From: Owenia fusiformis
Lineage: Eukaryota > Annelida > Polychaeta > Sabellida > Oweniidae
Length of the DNA: 64,000 nt
NCBI GenBank assembly: GCA_903813345.2
Contig: CAIIXF020000003.1
Location: forward strand, 13,780,931-13,844,930
Direction: 5' to 3'
In this document: positions 24,620 to 37,872 of the stretch, piece after piece
Layout of the letters: each line of letters opens with the position of its first letter
How positions within the stretch are numbered: the first letter of the stretch is position 1
The notes under the pieces: generated by a model
Databases searched by the model: none
What the model saw: only the letters and a program-made list of their open reading frames with translations
What the model was told of the DNA's origin: nothing
Translations under genes and position numbers: made by a program

Positions 24620-27030
24620 ATACTCTTCGTTAGCTGGTAAGCTGTTTAAATCAGCTTTTTCACCAAATTCTATGAATGATTTTTGTCCCGAAGAGTAAGT
24701 CTTCCTAGTGACGAAATCTATGTATCTTCAAACAGACCCTTGGTGTCTATTTACTTACAGAAACTGTTTGAGGTGCATTAATCGCATTTAAAAATACAGA
24801 TTTCTGTATATCCTGCAAAATATCTGTAAACTATATTTATTATTGAAAAGGTTATCGCTTTAATAAAAAATATGGACATGTTTTGGCCCAACATGTACAT
24901 GTATATTCAGCATCAATAGTGGTTGCGTTTCTGTGTAAATACAGCATAATTTGAATACGCTTTTGCTGGTTTTCTTCATATTGTTTGAATAATGTTTAGG
25001 AATGATCATACCTATATTGACATCACTCAATCATATCTTATTGCAATTGATTTAAGGCTTATAACTCATTCCAGCAATGATTACTTGATAAATCATGTTT
25101 TCGCATTAGTAGATCAAAGAATTATAGAAAGCAAACATACCAAAGCCATCATTCATATTATAGATAGAATTATCTTAAAGGTAATACAACAGGTGATACA
25201 ACACACACACTTCCCACTGCCCGGAAGTGTTCCCGAGTTAACGTTGATGTGATGTTTGTTTTTCGAGAGGGTTTTATGAAATACTTTAAATTCATTAATG
25301 TAAAATAAATAAAATATCAGTGAAAATAGCTCACTCCGTGTATCTCAAGAGCATCGGGCTCGCTTGCTGATTTATAATTTGACATCTAAATTTCCCGTTA
25401 ACGTAATAGGACACAGCTTGGCATATGTAATATCCTCCAAATGAAACAAAGCGGTTCTAATACAATGATTTATCTTCGCTGTTGTTCATGCATTCTTTGA
25501 ACAATCACAGCTCGCAGAATAATGTTTTCAGAATTATTATAAACGGATTACTTTATCTCCAAGACAATTTCAATAAACTGGATTTTACAAAACTCCCCGT
25601 ATTTCTTCAAAATAGACTGATCCCGTTGACTCGCCCGGAGACGCCATATTGTTTTTATACGGGAAGCTTATCGTCACCCTTTAAATATGGACAACAAAAC
25701 ATGCAATACAATATCACATCGTCTGAAAAATAGGTATAACGTTACAGCAAAATGCCTTGATTTCCCAGCTTCACTTGAACAGAACAGGAAAATCTCCCTT
25801 GGTGTTATGGTCCTGGTTTGTGATATTTGAACTTGTAGGGTGGCTGAGGGGGCATAAGTCATTTCTACGTCTTTTTACTTTAGATTATGGCGTGGGATAG
25901 TCGGAGTTTTTTTTATAATAACTAGTGTATATTTGAACCTTTCTTTTTCTTGCTGTACACTTTTTGGTCCATTTTAGGCACTGTAGCTTCCATATTTGAG
26001 CGACACTCAGAGCTACGCAATAAGGCCGTTACACATTTTTTGCCAGCTATCAGGGGTTGTCATCTGTTTATCAGACTTTGGATTTTAAAAAGTTCTAAAC
26101 AATACAAAGCAAATGTGTTTCCTTTCTTTATTGTCTTCTGATTCATTCACGATTGCAATATTCGAAATGAACATAATAGCAATATAATTATTTATTTCAT
26201 TTACATGTATATTTTTATTTTATAGTTGACAGTCGATATTTTCGTTTAGATATAATTGTGTTAAATGAAATATTCATTCCAGAACAAAATACATTTTACA
26301 GCACAACATAGCTTGTAATTAGGTTATTCACAAGAAATGTTCGACACCAGTTTTACAAACTGATTACTACCAAATGTTAGTATTTTCAGTTGAAGTGCGT
26401 TTTGGTGAATTTCTTTTTATCATACCTTTAATAAAAGAAATGTTAACTCTATACAAAAACGTACCTTTATATACAGATAAAGTCAAAATTATCAACTGAA
26501 AGTAATAATTACACCACATACATGGTAAGATAAAACTGCAACCGTCTGCAACTGTCCTTAAACATTATTATAATGCACTCGTCTATCATATTCATATAAA
26601 ATATATATTTCAGTCTTTACGAATAACCACATTAAATGGTTAAGGTCAAATAATGGCTATATATGAACTATCGTATGATCTGTAAAATGGAGCCTGCTGA
26701 TTGGTCAGTTCTTGTGCTGTACCAATCTGTATTGCTACACTGAGATTGTCTGCATTGATCATCTCCGTCGCAATACAGAAAATATTGGTGCGGAGGGAAC
26801 ATTCTCAGTAGCGATACAGAGGATCACACGATAAAAACGTTAATAACTTATAGTATTATACAATGAGGCTCTGATGGATATACGAATAAGTTAAGTTGTG
26901 ATTGAGTGTTTGATAGAGTTCCTCTATGTAATCACCATGTGTCATCATACTGTGGTTCAACAATTTTACGTTGATTTCGGCTTGTTGCTCGTGGAAAGTG
27001 TGCAGTATTCGTCCGGAAATGATCACAGTC
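24620..27030. other. Spacer downstream of gene B, including its probable 3' UTR at the right edge
   Basis: No recognisable gene or TIR element. The right edge just below 27038 should be gene B 3' UTR. A minus-strand AATAAA lies near 26190, but this is far from the stop and uncertain. Confidence 0.35.
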
Positions 27031-27037
27031 TTGTTAT

Positions 27038-30000
27038 TCTAAAATATATACATGAAGTACGTTTTATTATTTAAATGTAGAAAACGAATTGCGTTGCTAT
27101 GAATCAGATGTAAAAAGAGATCGAGGTGACATTGTCAGCTTATTCAAAGCTATCATTAGAAATGTACGAGGGGAAAAATACCTTGTATTGATGTAATAAC
27201 AATAGTCAATATTAGAAATAGTTTTATAATAAACATATTATACCCACCGCAAAAACTTTGTGTGAGATTTGTGACTTGTGATTCAAGCAAATCGAAATCT
27301 TCTGCAGTAAATATGTTTTTCTTCGTAGTCATTTGTAGCCATTCAGCCCAGCCAATGAATTTGCCCAGTCCCATTGTAATTGATCTTTGATTTGGTAGTG
27401 CAACAACGAATACGAGCGCACCATCACCCAAAAGTGCCTTTGCGGCGTTAATTGTATCATTGGCTCGGTCTACTGGTACTGTTTTTCCATCTGTAATGAT
27501 CACAACAGCATTTGGCTTAGTCGGACGGTCACCCATTTCGTAAGTGAAATATTCGTTTCGTATTGCATTTAAAGCATCATAGGTTGCCGTTCCACATTGG
27601 AGTCTTCGATTCGTCTGTTCTAGCTTCATTCTATGTATTGCCTGAACTGCTTTAATACTCCGTATTGCACTGTTCAGCCACAATACATGGTGAACATTTG
27701 CATCAAAGGATACTACTCCTAACTGGGTTTTAGCCCTTCCGATTGGAAGCGAGGCTGCCATCCGTTGTATAAAGCTCTTCACTTTAATTTTGTCTAGTGG
27801 TGCAATAGAGCAACTAATATCAACAGCAATCATGATATCAAGACCGCAACGGGGAACCTTGGGCACGCCTAAAAGCAAATTGAACGGTTGAAAAAGGGAG
27901 TTTGGTCAATTAGCGAAAGGCAATTGGAGGAAGGCGACTGTGATCGTTAAAGGGGTTTCCTGTCTTGGGTTAAATCATGGTTATTGGTAATTTACATAAT
28001 AAGCATAAATATGTCGCTTCTGAAATATTGGCCCGGCGGTGAAGGTCGAAATCAAAATATCATCAGGTTATTCACACATATTTTATCACAAAAACAGTGC
28101 AAGTATACTATGCCAGGCAGTATCCAATTAACAACGCCAATCTGTTATACGTATTTCGACATTCTAGTTATCAAGGCAATTTCAGGTCAAAGATCATATT
28201 CAAAACAGATTTGAAAATCCGTTAATGAAAAATCACCCATTAATGTCGGTCACCTTGCTTCAAGAAGTACTATCCGATCCATTTTGTACAAAGGAAACAA
28301 AGATATGGTATAAGTATATTAATATATGTTTGCCCCTCCATCTACCTAAAGGTGTAATTTTGGCCTACTTAACATATATTTCTAGCCAGTGTAATACATG
28401 TATTATTAATGACATTTTCCAGTACATAATAAATATCCTTACTTAGAATCGTATTTTCTTGTTCTTTGCTAAGCTTCACTCTACATGTTCTAGCTTTTGC
28501 TGCACACGGGAATGTCTCAAGTATTTTCCCCTTCTTGGCTCGTTTGCGATCCCTTGATGTGGTTGATCGTCCGTCTGGACACTCCATCTCTTCAAATTTC
28601 AATGTCGCTCTGCTACATCGGTAATAACTACATGGATCATCTGCGTTAACTAAATACTGGGTAACCGAAGTACAATCTGAAAGTTCCGAAAAGTAAAGCT
28701 CCATCACATAGGTCCAATGCCTGACTACTACCCTGGATTTTGTCTTCAGATCTCTTCAGACCTGACAGATATGAACAATTTAGTTTTGGCTTACAGGCCA
28801 CGAATATCGGGTTCACAAAAATGAGGCGCTTTTTGACAACAATTTTCTCAACAATAGAATTCATTACTCAAATTTATTGAAAATGTATATAGAGTAAAGA
28901 TAATTTTATTCGCTACAAATGATATATAAAAGAACAATTTTCAACAACCTTGGCTTGAGATGTAACCATTTATGTGACACTGGGGTAAAACAACAATTTT
29001 CATCGATTTTGTAAACATTTGGCCATTTTCTATCAAATTTTACCATTCAGTTAAAACTTGCATCATTGTCACGAGACTTCCCTAACTGGATACCATGCAT
29101 TGTTTTCATTCATTTTTTGAACCGTACATGGCATAATTGATGGATCTCTGCGGAAGTACCATCCAACTCCTAATTATTCGTTCGTTCAGTATGCATATTC
29201 CTGATAGGCTAGTGACTAAGACTGTGTATGTCAGTAAGCAAGTAGAGTGACATTTGCGATAAAAGCGATAAAAATCGATCTGACATTTTTCTGAAAAGGT
29301 AGTGGTGTCATTCAGTGTTTCCAAGAAAAGGAAAGACTGACCCTGTTTTTGTTGAACCAGGAGCAAAAATATATTCTGAAAAACATATGAAAAAAATTCA
29401 TTTTCTGATAGGACAGTGCTCCATCATATAGGTCTAATGCCTGACTGCTATCCTGGAGTTTTTGTAGATTCGAAATGTCACCATCTCTAGCTCAGACAAA
29501 TGGTTTTCTGGCAGTTCAAATGCCAATAATAAAGAGGTTTTGGTATACGTGTTCAGCCGAACTTATACTGCTACTTCAACTTTTAAATGACGAAAACGCC
29601 ACTGGGGAGGGACATTTCTCGAAGAAACTTGGAAAGTACTTTCCCTCGTTTCCTAATCGAGAAAATTAATTTGTAAAAATCCCAGCAATAAAATATTAGT
29701 CCCTGATCTGGTCCCACTGAAAACAAGTTTTGTCGTGCGGTACTTTCCCACAAAAAATGATTGTACCGTTTGATAGAACAGACTTCCCTCAAAAAGAAAA
29801 CACCTCTTACATTGATAGAAACAAGGGCAACAGGCACCAAAATGGGGTTAGACAAGGTGACATTCTGAAGTCTCACTTTTTAGTCTCCACGATTCAAGGA
29901 AAACCACCAGATGGATTTACTTCACATTTTCACACATGCTACATGGTAAGAATTTCTAGAGCTGATTAACTTTTCGGTGGCCATCTTGCATTCTAGCGGC

Positions 30001-33000
30001 CATCTTGGAATTTTTTAGATAAATATTATCATCACAATTCCAAAAAAACTATTGACAGATGTACTTCAAATGTTCACACATGATATATGGTAAAAAGTCC
30101 TAGACCTTATTATTTTTTCGGCGGCCATCTTGCATTCTGGCGGCCATATTGGAAGTTTGATGATAAATCTTGTCATCGCGATTTCAGGAAAACCAAACGG
30201 ATTTACTTTAAATTTTCACACATGTTACATGGTAAGAAGTTTAGCTGATTAAATTTTCGGCCGCCATCTTGCATTTTTGCGGCCATCTTGAAAGTTTTTT
30301 AATAAATCTTGTCATCGGGATTCCAGGAAAACAACTGAACAGCTTTACTTCAAATGTTCACACATGTTACATGGTAAGAAGTCCTAGAGCTCATTTGTTT
30401 TCCGATGGTCATCTTGGAAGTTTTAAGATAATTCTTGTCATCGCGATTTCAGGAAAACCACTTTACATGGTAAGATGTTCTTCAACTGATTAATTTTTCG
30501 GCGGCCATCTTGCTTTCTGGGCTTTCTGTTTATACTTCCCCACAAAAAATGATTGTACTGTTTGATAGAACAGACTTCCCCCATAAAGAAAACAGCTTTT
30601 ATATCGATATAAACGGGGGCAAAAGGCACTAAAATGGGGTTACACAAGGTGGCATTCTGAAGAAAACTTTTCACCGTTTCTTTATTTTATACCACATAAG
30701 TGCATATTTCGTGTATGGTATCAAATGATTTTTAAAACTTCGATATGTTGATAGAAACGGGAGCGAAAGGCACTAATGTGAGGTTACACAAAATAGAAAC
30801 ATTGGCAACAGCCGCTTCAATGGGGTAACGATGATATTCTTAAATATAACTTTTTACTCCGTTTCTGTACTTTAATTATACCACACAAATGCATTTTGTG
30901 TTTGACATCAATCGATTTTGAAAATAAATAACTACCTTTCATCATTAATAAAAAGAATTATTGAAAACGTCAAACATTTCTTCAAATCCAACAATGCACA
31001 GCGATTTTTATAGAGTGAAATGTATGCTTAATTGGCATTGATATGAGTATATTACGTAGTTGAAGCTCTTTTAAGAGACCTTCATAAATTCTAAAAATCA
31101 ATTGATCTCATACTCAAAATGTATCTATTATGTGGTATTAAGTAAAAACACAGAGTAAACAAGGCACATGGTGAACAATATCGTACTTTTACCATAGCAG
31201 TGTGGACTTGATGACCCAGAAAGCAAGATGGCCACCAAAAAGTTAATCAGTTCTAGAACTTCTTACCATTTAACATGTGTAAAAATGTAAAGAAAATCAG
31301 TTCAGTGGTTATCCCAATGACAAGATTTATCTCAAAACATTTAGGATGGCTGCTAGAACGTAAAATGGCACCTAAAAGTTGATCAGCTGTCGAACGTCTT
31401 ACAATGTTACATGTGTGAAAATTCGAAGCAAATCTGCTAAGTGGTTTTTCTGGAATCGCGATGACAAGATTTATCTAGAAACTTCCAAGATGGCCGCCAG
31501 AATGCAAGATGGTCAGCGAAAAATAATCAGCTCTTCATACCATGTAACATGTGTGAAAATTCTAAGTAAAACTGTGGTTTTCCTGGAATCGCGATGACAA
31601 TAATTATCTAACATTTGGTGAAATCAATAAAATAATATATATAAAGATGTTTTATTTTCGGATATTTGTGTAAAAAGATGCGTAATAATACAGTATTTCC
31701 ATTCAGTATTGTAATTATTATATTATATTATGAAGGAAAAAATATAATCAGCATAATATACTATATTATATAGAGATTAATATAATATAAATAAGCGAGA
31801 TCCAAATATATTATTTGTACATATAAACATTTACCAAATCTGATTATCTCAATAAGAAAATGTAGCAGGATGTTTTATTCCCGGTATAATATTATTTTTT
31901 AGAATTATTTGCGCCAATTTATATTTATTCTGTCTTTCTAAAATATTATTTGGTCATATTTATCAATCCAAACTGATGATTGCAGTCTATATAGAATTTT
32001 TTCCATTCTAAAAAATATTATTTTCTAGTATTTTCCAATCTAAGCAGAATATATCAAATTATATTATATTATTTGGGTTCTAAAAAATATTATACTCGAT
32101 TATTCTCGTCCAACTTGATGTACAATCCATCTGGTTAATTACTTAACCAAACAAAACAAAGAATGCACAGCATGGTATGGTTAATAGGATCAACCGTTTT
32201 ACTGGCCTTCTCATCTCTATTACTTACACATGTCACACTTATTTTATTTTGACTGTTATATTTCTATTTGAAAAATATTTACAAATAAATGTTTAGAAGA
32301 AAGAAATTTAACTTGATTGAAATTAATGTTAACAATGGAGTAAAAGTGTGAAAAAGTCATCAATTAAAAATCAAAAAATTAACTTTCCAATGAGTTAATC
32401 GATTCAATCCAAATTTTAACGCAATATGAATCATAGAAAGAGGGATTCTTTACAATAAAACAAATGTGAATAATTTAATTTGCAAATTATCATTTTCTGT
32501 GGAAATTAGAATAATCGGCTCTAGATATTAATCCATTAACTCCCACAAATGGATTAACTCTCACAAACAGATTAGTAATCAGTGAACAAAACTCATCTCA
32601 TAGAAATTGAAAAAACTGAGGGATTAAAGTATTACTTATATTGCTCTGAATTCAATACATGAATGTGAATGATGAAAATCTGCATGATTTTGAAAGAATT
32701 ATTGGCCAAGGGGAGGGGATCGTTACTTGTTAGGTACGGGCCTGTTTTAAATGCGTAATGTTTTTAGCTTTTTAAACTTAATATGGCTGACTCGACAAAC
32801 AATGGAGTGAAAATGTGAATAAATCCATTGATTAAAAATCAACTTTCCATTGAGTCAATCAATTTAATCCAAATTTTAACACAATGTTAATCATAACATT
32901 AGGGACATTATACAATCAAATATGTATGAAAAAACTTATTTTGCAAATTATTTTTGTGGAATTAAGAGCCATCAGCTGTAGAGATTAATCCAACAACCCT

Positions 33001-36000
33001 AACAAATGGATTAGTTATTTATTTAGATATACACTTTTTTAACAGTGGCACTCTTACATTAAGGTGCATCTAATCGAAAGTATCCACAATGCCATGTTGG
33101 TTAAAAACAGAACATTTTTCAAACTCAAATGAGTCTTAAACAAACTAAAACATAGGTATGTTAATATTTACTTAAAATCTTATTTTAAAAGCTTTTTACT
33201 AAAGAGTCTAATAAAACACCATATTCGTGCCCCCCAAAGAAGTATGCGTCATCTCCCAGTAACCATTTCAATTTTGTGTCAGTTGGGGCGCTAGAGAATA
33301 TCCCTGTTAAATGTATGGGAATTTTATCCTCAAGTATTTTATAAAATTTGGATCTTTCCCCTGCAAAATTAGAACAAAATAGTAATCTATGTTCTATATT
33401 CTCTTCTATATCAGAACAAAAATTACAGAATGGGCTATTAACTTGTACATTTGCCCATTTATATGTTTCACCTTTAAGACCTAGTTTCCCGGTCCGAGCA
33501 AGAAATTTTAATCGTGCACTTGCAAAATCAAAATCATTTCTTAAATAGTACTGTAAACCTTTATGTTTAAGATCAATAAGCTGTATCAGTATGAATGAAA
33601 CTCTTTTCATAGGAATTGAATAATTAGGGATTAACGGCTTGAAAATAACAGCGTATAATCGGTTTTTGATTGCAAATGCCAACATATTATTTGCTCCTGA
33701 CAGGAAAATTATTCTATATTATATGGTATTATATGTTGTTCCCTTTAAATAATACACGGATAATATTATTAAATCAAAAATAATTCTTAAAAATACGTAT
33801 TGTATTTTTTCCGCTATAATAAAAGAAATAACTGCCTATTATACAGGAAAAAATATTCTCTATGATTCTCTCTTAATGCAACTTATTTAGCAGTATATTA
33901 AACATGTTATTCTATATTATTTTAACTATTTTACCAAGTGTAAAAACTTCAAAGATGGCCGCCAGAATGCAAGATGGCCACCGAAAAGCTAATCAGCTCT
34001 AGAACTTCATATCATGTAACATGTGTGAAAATGTTAAGTAAAACTGTTAAGTGGTTTCACTGGAATCACAATGACAAGATTTATCCAAAAACTTCCAAGA
34101 TGGGTGCCAGAATACAAGATGGCCGCCGGAAAGTTAATCTTTTTAAAGATTCTCGCAATCTTTATCCAATCAGCGTTTGCGAGTGTGTCGGCTCACATAT
34201 AAAAGGCGAATCCAACTCAAATCCATGCAGGGGTGTATGAGGTACTCGAATAGGAGAGCTCGTGAAATCTGAATTTATATGCACATGGTCAATGTTTACA
34301 CATGTTTGGAGTTATTGAAGAAAATGTGATATGGGTGTGGTTCCGAATTTGAAGTCATTGCTGGAAAATATGATTTTAATACGTGAAATTATATCTATAA
34401 ATACAGCACTAAAAATAACAGCACACATGAAGTACATGTATGATTGTGTCCAGAAATGTTTGAAACCCTTACAGAAAATTCTGTCTGTATTTTGTCACCA
34501 TTGCTCTTTCTTCCCGCATTCTAGTGCTGTTTGAATGAATATATCAATAAATGTATTTCTAACTAAAATATATCACATTTTTGTGAAACCACAAACATTT
34601 AGATCATAAAAAAATATTCAATACTTGAGTGAGCACGATATGCAAGGGTTACTAAGTTGACACAGTAAATGACCACTGATATTGTGTTAGCAAATATGTA
34701 TTAGCAGAATACGCTGTGTGCATGGACTAACACCCCTCACTTTCATATTGAAGTGACTAATTGGTTTATGTTTACGTTTTAATGTGTTTTGGGTTCCTTG
34801 TTACAGCAAGGGGGGCCAGTAAAGTAGACTAACATGTTTGCATGGCAAATTTTGATCGAATATGTGAGACACTTTAAACAAATTATTTATTTCCTTCATT
34901 ATCAAAAAATACACAAAATATCTACTACCAATCGCCATAGGCATTCTAGGTAGTTTAAATTACAATAGAGGATTAATTACAGTAATCATAGATGGTTATT
35001 GGTAATGTGGGAGATTGGGAGGGAGGGGGGGGGGTTGTCACAAGATACAAATGAGAATAACATTAATTTGATGGGAACTTATAACAGGCCTGTACAAATT
35101 GCATCACTATATCTATGAGGATTTTCTGAGAATCAATAGTGAGTTCATTTTCATAAATTAAATATTTTACCTGTTCTGTCTTACTAGAAATAAGTTGAGT
35201 ATCAAACAATAAATTTTGTTCACGGAAAGTTAATCACCTCTAGACTTTCTTACCATGTAACATGTGTGAAAATTTGAAGTACATATGTTAAGTGTTTTTT
35301 CTGGAATTGCGATGACAAGATTTATCTAAAAAATCCAACATGGCCTCCAGAATGCAAGATGGCCACCGGAAAGTTAATCAGCTCTAGAACTTCTCACCAT
35401 GTAACTTGTGTGAACATTTAAAGTAAATCCATCCGGTGGTTTTCCTGGAATTGTGATGACAAGAAAAGGAGACTTCAGAATGCCACCTCGTCTAACCCCA
35501 TTTTGGTGCCTTTTGCCCCTGTTTCTATCAATATAAGAGGTGTTTCCTCTATGAGGGAAGTCTGTTCTTACAAACGGTACAATCATTTTATGTGGGAAAG
35601 TACCGGACAACAAAACCCCTTTTCTAGATCCCTTTTGGAAATCAGATCAGGGACTATATCCATTTCTTAGTTGTTATCATATTATGAAACCGGAACTACA
35701 TACTTGCCAAATATTGGAATGATAAAAGGAACCTATTTTCGTTCCCAGTTTCTCCCAAGTGATTTTCCATGACTTGCCCGTTTCTCGCTATAAAGAGTGT
35801 TACATGATGTCTGGGTCACATTTGCCCCGATTCATCGGCCGGCGCCCGGCCAATTGAGTATATTGTTCACATATATTCAGAGGGTGGGTCTATTGAGGCA
35901 TATTTGGACAGACTGAAGACGAAATGAATTATTTTGTTTTATAAGCATACACATGCATATTGAGCATGCATGGTTCAAAAACTGAATGAAAACAATTTCT

Positions 36001-36836
36001 AGTATCCAATTATGGAAGTCTCATGACAATGATGCACCTTTTAACTGGACAGTAAAATTTGGTAGAAATAGGCTTTTGGTCGCAAAATCGATGAAAATTG
36101 AGAAAGTGTTTTTTACCCCCATGTCACATAATTGGTTATATCTCTAGATAAAGTTGTTGAAAATTGTTCTGCTATATATCATTCTGTTGCAAATGAAATT
36201 ATCTTTAAAATGATATATCATTATTTGTGTGTTTGCTAAAAAATAAATATTTATCAGGAATATTTGCTAGGGGTGGTTTTTAGCCCATCCTGTAGTATAT
36301 GAGTATCATTAAATTAAAAACAATATGCCAACATATCCAACATCAATGGTCACTATTTCAGTCTGAACAAAGCGATTTCCAAGCAGAAATGTCTTTGTGT
36401 ATGTCTTCCAACGATATTGTCCCCCATGACCCATGACATAATTATCCCTTTCTTTAATGATAATGCAGTTTGATGATGTAGTTTGATGTAGATGATGACG
36501 ATGATGTTGATGTTTGATGTGGTTTTCTGTTCTCTGTATATAGAACTCCAATCACGTATTGATAACGTAATCACGTAATTGTTATAACGATTTGAAGATA
36601 TAAAATTGAATTTTTGTAATCATAATTCCAATATAAATGATATAAATTTCATTACCTGAAGAACTATTATACTTCTGTATGGGCTCGTCGTTTCCTCGGG
36701 TGGAGTTACGACGTTTAAGAAGTTTTTTTATAATCGGGATGTCTTCCAAGCTACCTTCGACTCCAAAGTTAGAAATTATGCTAAAATATACAAGGATGCT
36801 AACTAATCCGAGATTCATCCAACGGCCGCAAGCCAT
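27038..36836 (-). CDS. Gene B: secreted six-cysteine/vWA protein
   Basis: Four exons, phase-1 introns. Exon 1 (36836-36656; an open frame extends upstream to 36926) has a signal peptide (MACGRWMNLGLVSILVYFS) and a short basic/Ser-rich segment, donor TCAG|GTAATG. Exon 2 (28676-28443, 234 bp) has C-x13-C-x4-C-x11-C-x24-C-x6-C with DDPCSYYRC and CPDGRS. Exon 3 (27868-27248, 621 bp) has a vWA domain with MIDAS DISCS, CGTATYDAL and ITDGKTV. Exon 4 (from 27038, acceptor TTTTAG) starts AATAAC, so the joined codon is GAA followed at once by TAA. About 346 residues are predicted. Exons 2 and 3 have exactly the lengths of those in gene A. Intron 1 is about 8 kb because of a 7.3-kb nested inverted-repeat insertion. 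Exported and extracellular; function inferred only as matrix or recognition. Confidence 0.82.
28700..29460. repeat. Direct repeat of about 46 bp flanking 0.7 kb
   Basis: CTCCATCACATAGGTCCAAT...CTACCCTGGA (28700-28742) recurs as CTCCATCATATAGGTCTAAT...CTATCCTGGA (29410-29456). The first copy lies immediately upstream of gene B exon 2, and the intervening sequence includes the left outer arm of the large inverted repeat. Confidence 0.55.
29880..30530. repeat. Tandem array of about 140-bp units (left, about five copies)
   Basis: Each unit contains GCGGCCATCTTG, a GATAAATCTTGTCATCGCGA block, CCAGGAAAACCAC, and CACACATGTTACATGGTAAG. Copies differ by substitutions and small deletions. Inverted copies are at 31215-31620, 33945-34140 and 35220-35455, and a same-orientation fragment is at 52660-52950. 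Confidence 0.8.
31620..33020. repeat. Very AT-rich interior with an imperfect 210-bp direct repeat
   Basis: 31620-32120 is dominated by TAATATTATA-type sequence. The segments 32325-32580 and 32800-33010 are imperfect direct repeats (AACAATGGAGTAAAAGTGTG, TTAATCCAAATTTTAAC, ACAAATGGATTA). Confidence 0.6.
33185..33685 (-). pseudogene. LINE C-terminal fragment (zf-RVT-like)
   Basis: An open stretch of 166 residues with the block SARLKFLARTGKLGLKG and a CNFC...EHRLLFC zinc-binding-type motif, as found at the C-terminus of many LINE ORF2 proteins. No RT catalytic domain precedes it, so it is a 5'-truncated or captured scrap inside the large inverted-repeat structure. It differs from the LINE at 2.1-4.7 kb. 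Confidence 0.65.
35812..35885. mobile_element. Fragment of the GC-rich hairpin MITE
   Basis: GGGTCACATTTGCCCCGATT, then CATCGGCCGGCGCCCGGCC and AATTGAGTATATTGTTCA: half of the hairpin family at 9.5, 58.3 and 59.4 kb. Confidence 0.7.
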
Positions 36837-36929
36837 TCCTGAAATCCAATAAGTTATCCAAATGGTGATGAGGAATAAGATTTGTACCATTGATATGTAC
36901 GGTCCGATATGTACTACACTAAACAAATC

Positions 36930-37870
36930 TTGCAGTGATCTTCCATTCTAAGATACCATACGAGACAATCCAACATATTCTCTATGGAATGAAATTTGTC
37001 TCTTCTATCAATGTATTGATCGATCTTATATGTAAGTTCTGCATTTTGCAAAACAAAATAAAAATAAAATGGAATCTAAACAGTGATAGATGTTATCTAA
37101 ACATCCTTTGTAATTGATGTTTACAATTTTCTGACAGACCGTGACTACAGTATTGTAATGTAAACATGACTTAAAATATATCTTGGTCACCGTTTCAAAA
37201 GTTTTGCCTTACATTCTAAACCGAATCAATTGTGTTAAATCTTGATCGGGTGTGTTAAAAGGCAGTTTCATAAAGTAAAATGTGGAAAGAGAGTTTCCAT
37301 GTACAACTAAAGCCTACACGCTTCCCTCTCAAAAAACGAGAATGATAAGCTTGTGTGAAACCTTTGAGCAGACAGCTTACGTAAATGTAACTAACCAATA
37401 AATAAAAGAAACGCTGTTTTAACATGCTTAACCTTTAATTAATGCATTTTTTATGAGAACTTGTCAGTGTCACTTGTTTCGGGCCCAGAGTATATACGAG
37501 TGGTTCATAATAATGATTGTCCCCATATCCACAGAAAAAAATATAGCTAGCATGACTGGTATTTGGGAACACATTTTGTGAACTTATATTTGGTCACTAT
37601 TCCCTCAATTTGCATAGTTTGTGGCTACTATTCCCAATGGATCGAAAAAGAGGAGTAGATCGCTATATAATCCAATATATCATCTAGAGCTATATTGTTA
37701 TTTCTTTGAAATAGTTTATACTTTATCTTTCATATATCATTATGTCAATATCAGATGGCATAAGTTGTACACAACATAAGAAAATAGTAATTAAACAATC
37801 AAGGCATGATCATCATTGCTGTTTGGAGGGTGTATGGCTAATTTTGGAAAATATGGCTTTCAGATTTAAC
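36930..37870. other. Spacer between genes A and B, upstream of gene B
   Basis: AT-rich sequence holding the presumed promoter of gene B. No clear TATA box or exon could be fixed by eye. Confidence 0.35.
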
Positions 37871-37872
37871 GC

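Larger units (their letters stand above)
28905..36225. mobile_element. Large nested inverted-repeat (foldback) structure in gene B intron 1
   Basis: The outer arms, about 28905-29145 and 35940-36225, are inverted copies (for example CATCATTGTCACGAGACTTC against its complement in the right arm). The inner arms, about 29695-29880 and 35455-35665, are also inverted copies (CCAAAATGGGGTTAGACAAG). Between them lie tandem units of about 140 bp in one orientation on the left (29880-30530) and the opposite orientation further right (31215-31620, 33945-34140, 35220-35455). There is also an extra copy of the inner arm at 30530-30660, AT-rich sequence and a LINE scrap. No transposase was found. Confidence 0.75.

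Noticed and set aside
26940-27038. Alternative reading of gene B exon 4 as a longer coding exon (frame with a CDHF start)
   Set aside because: It needs a weaker acceptor and has no counterpart in gene A, whereas the AATAAC start is shared by A and B and keeps phase 1.
36309-36574. Minus-strand frames of 73-80 codons with a His-rich run
   Set aside because: The His run comes from a GATGAT microsatellite (36475-36520); no splice or homology support.
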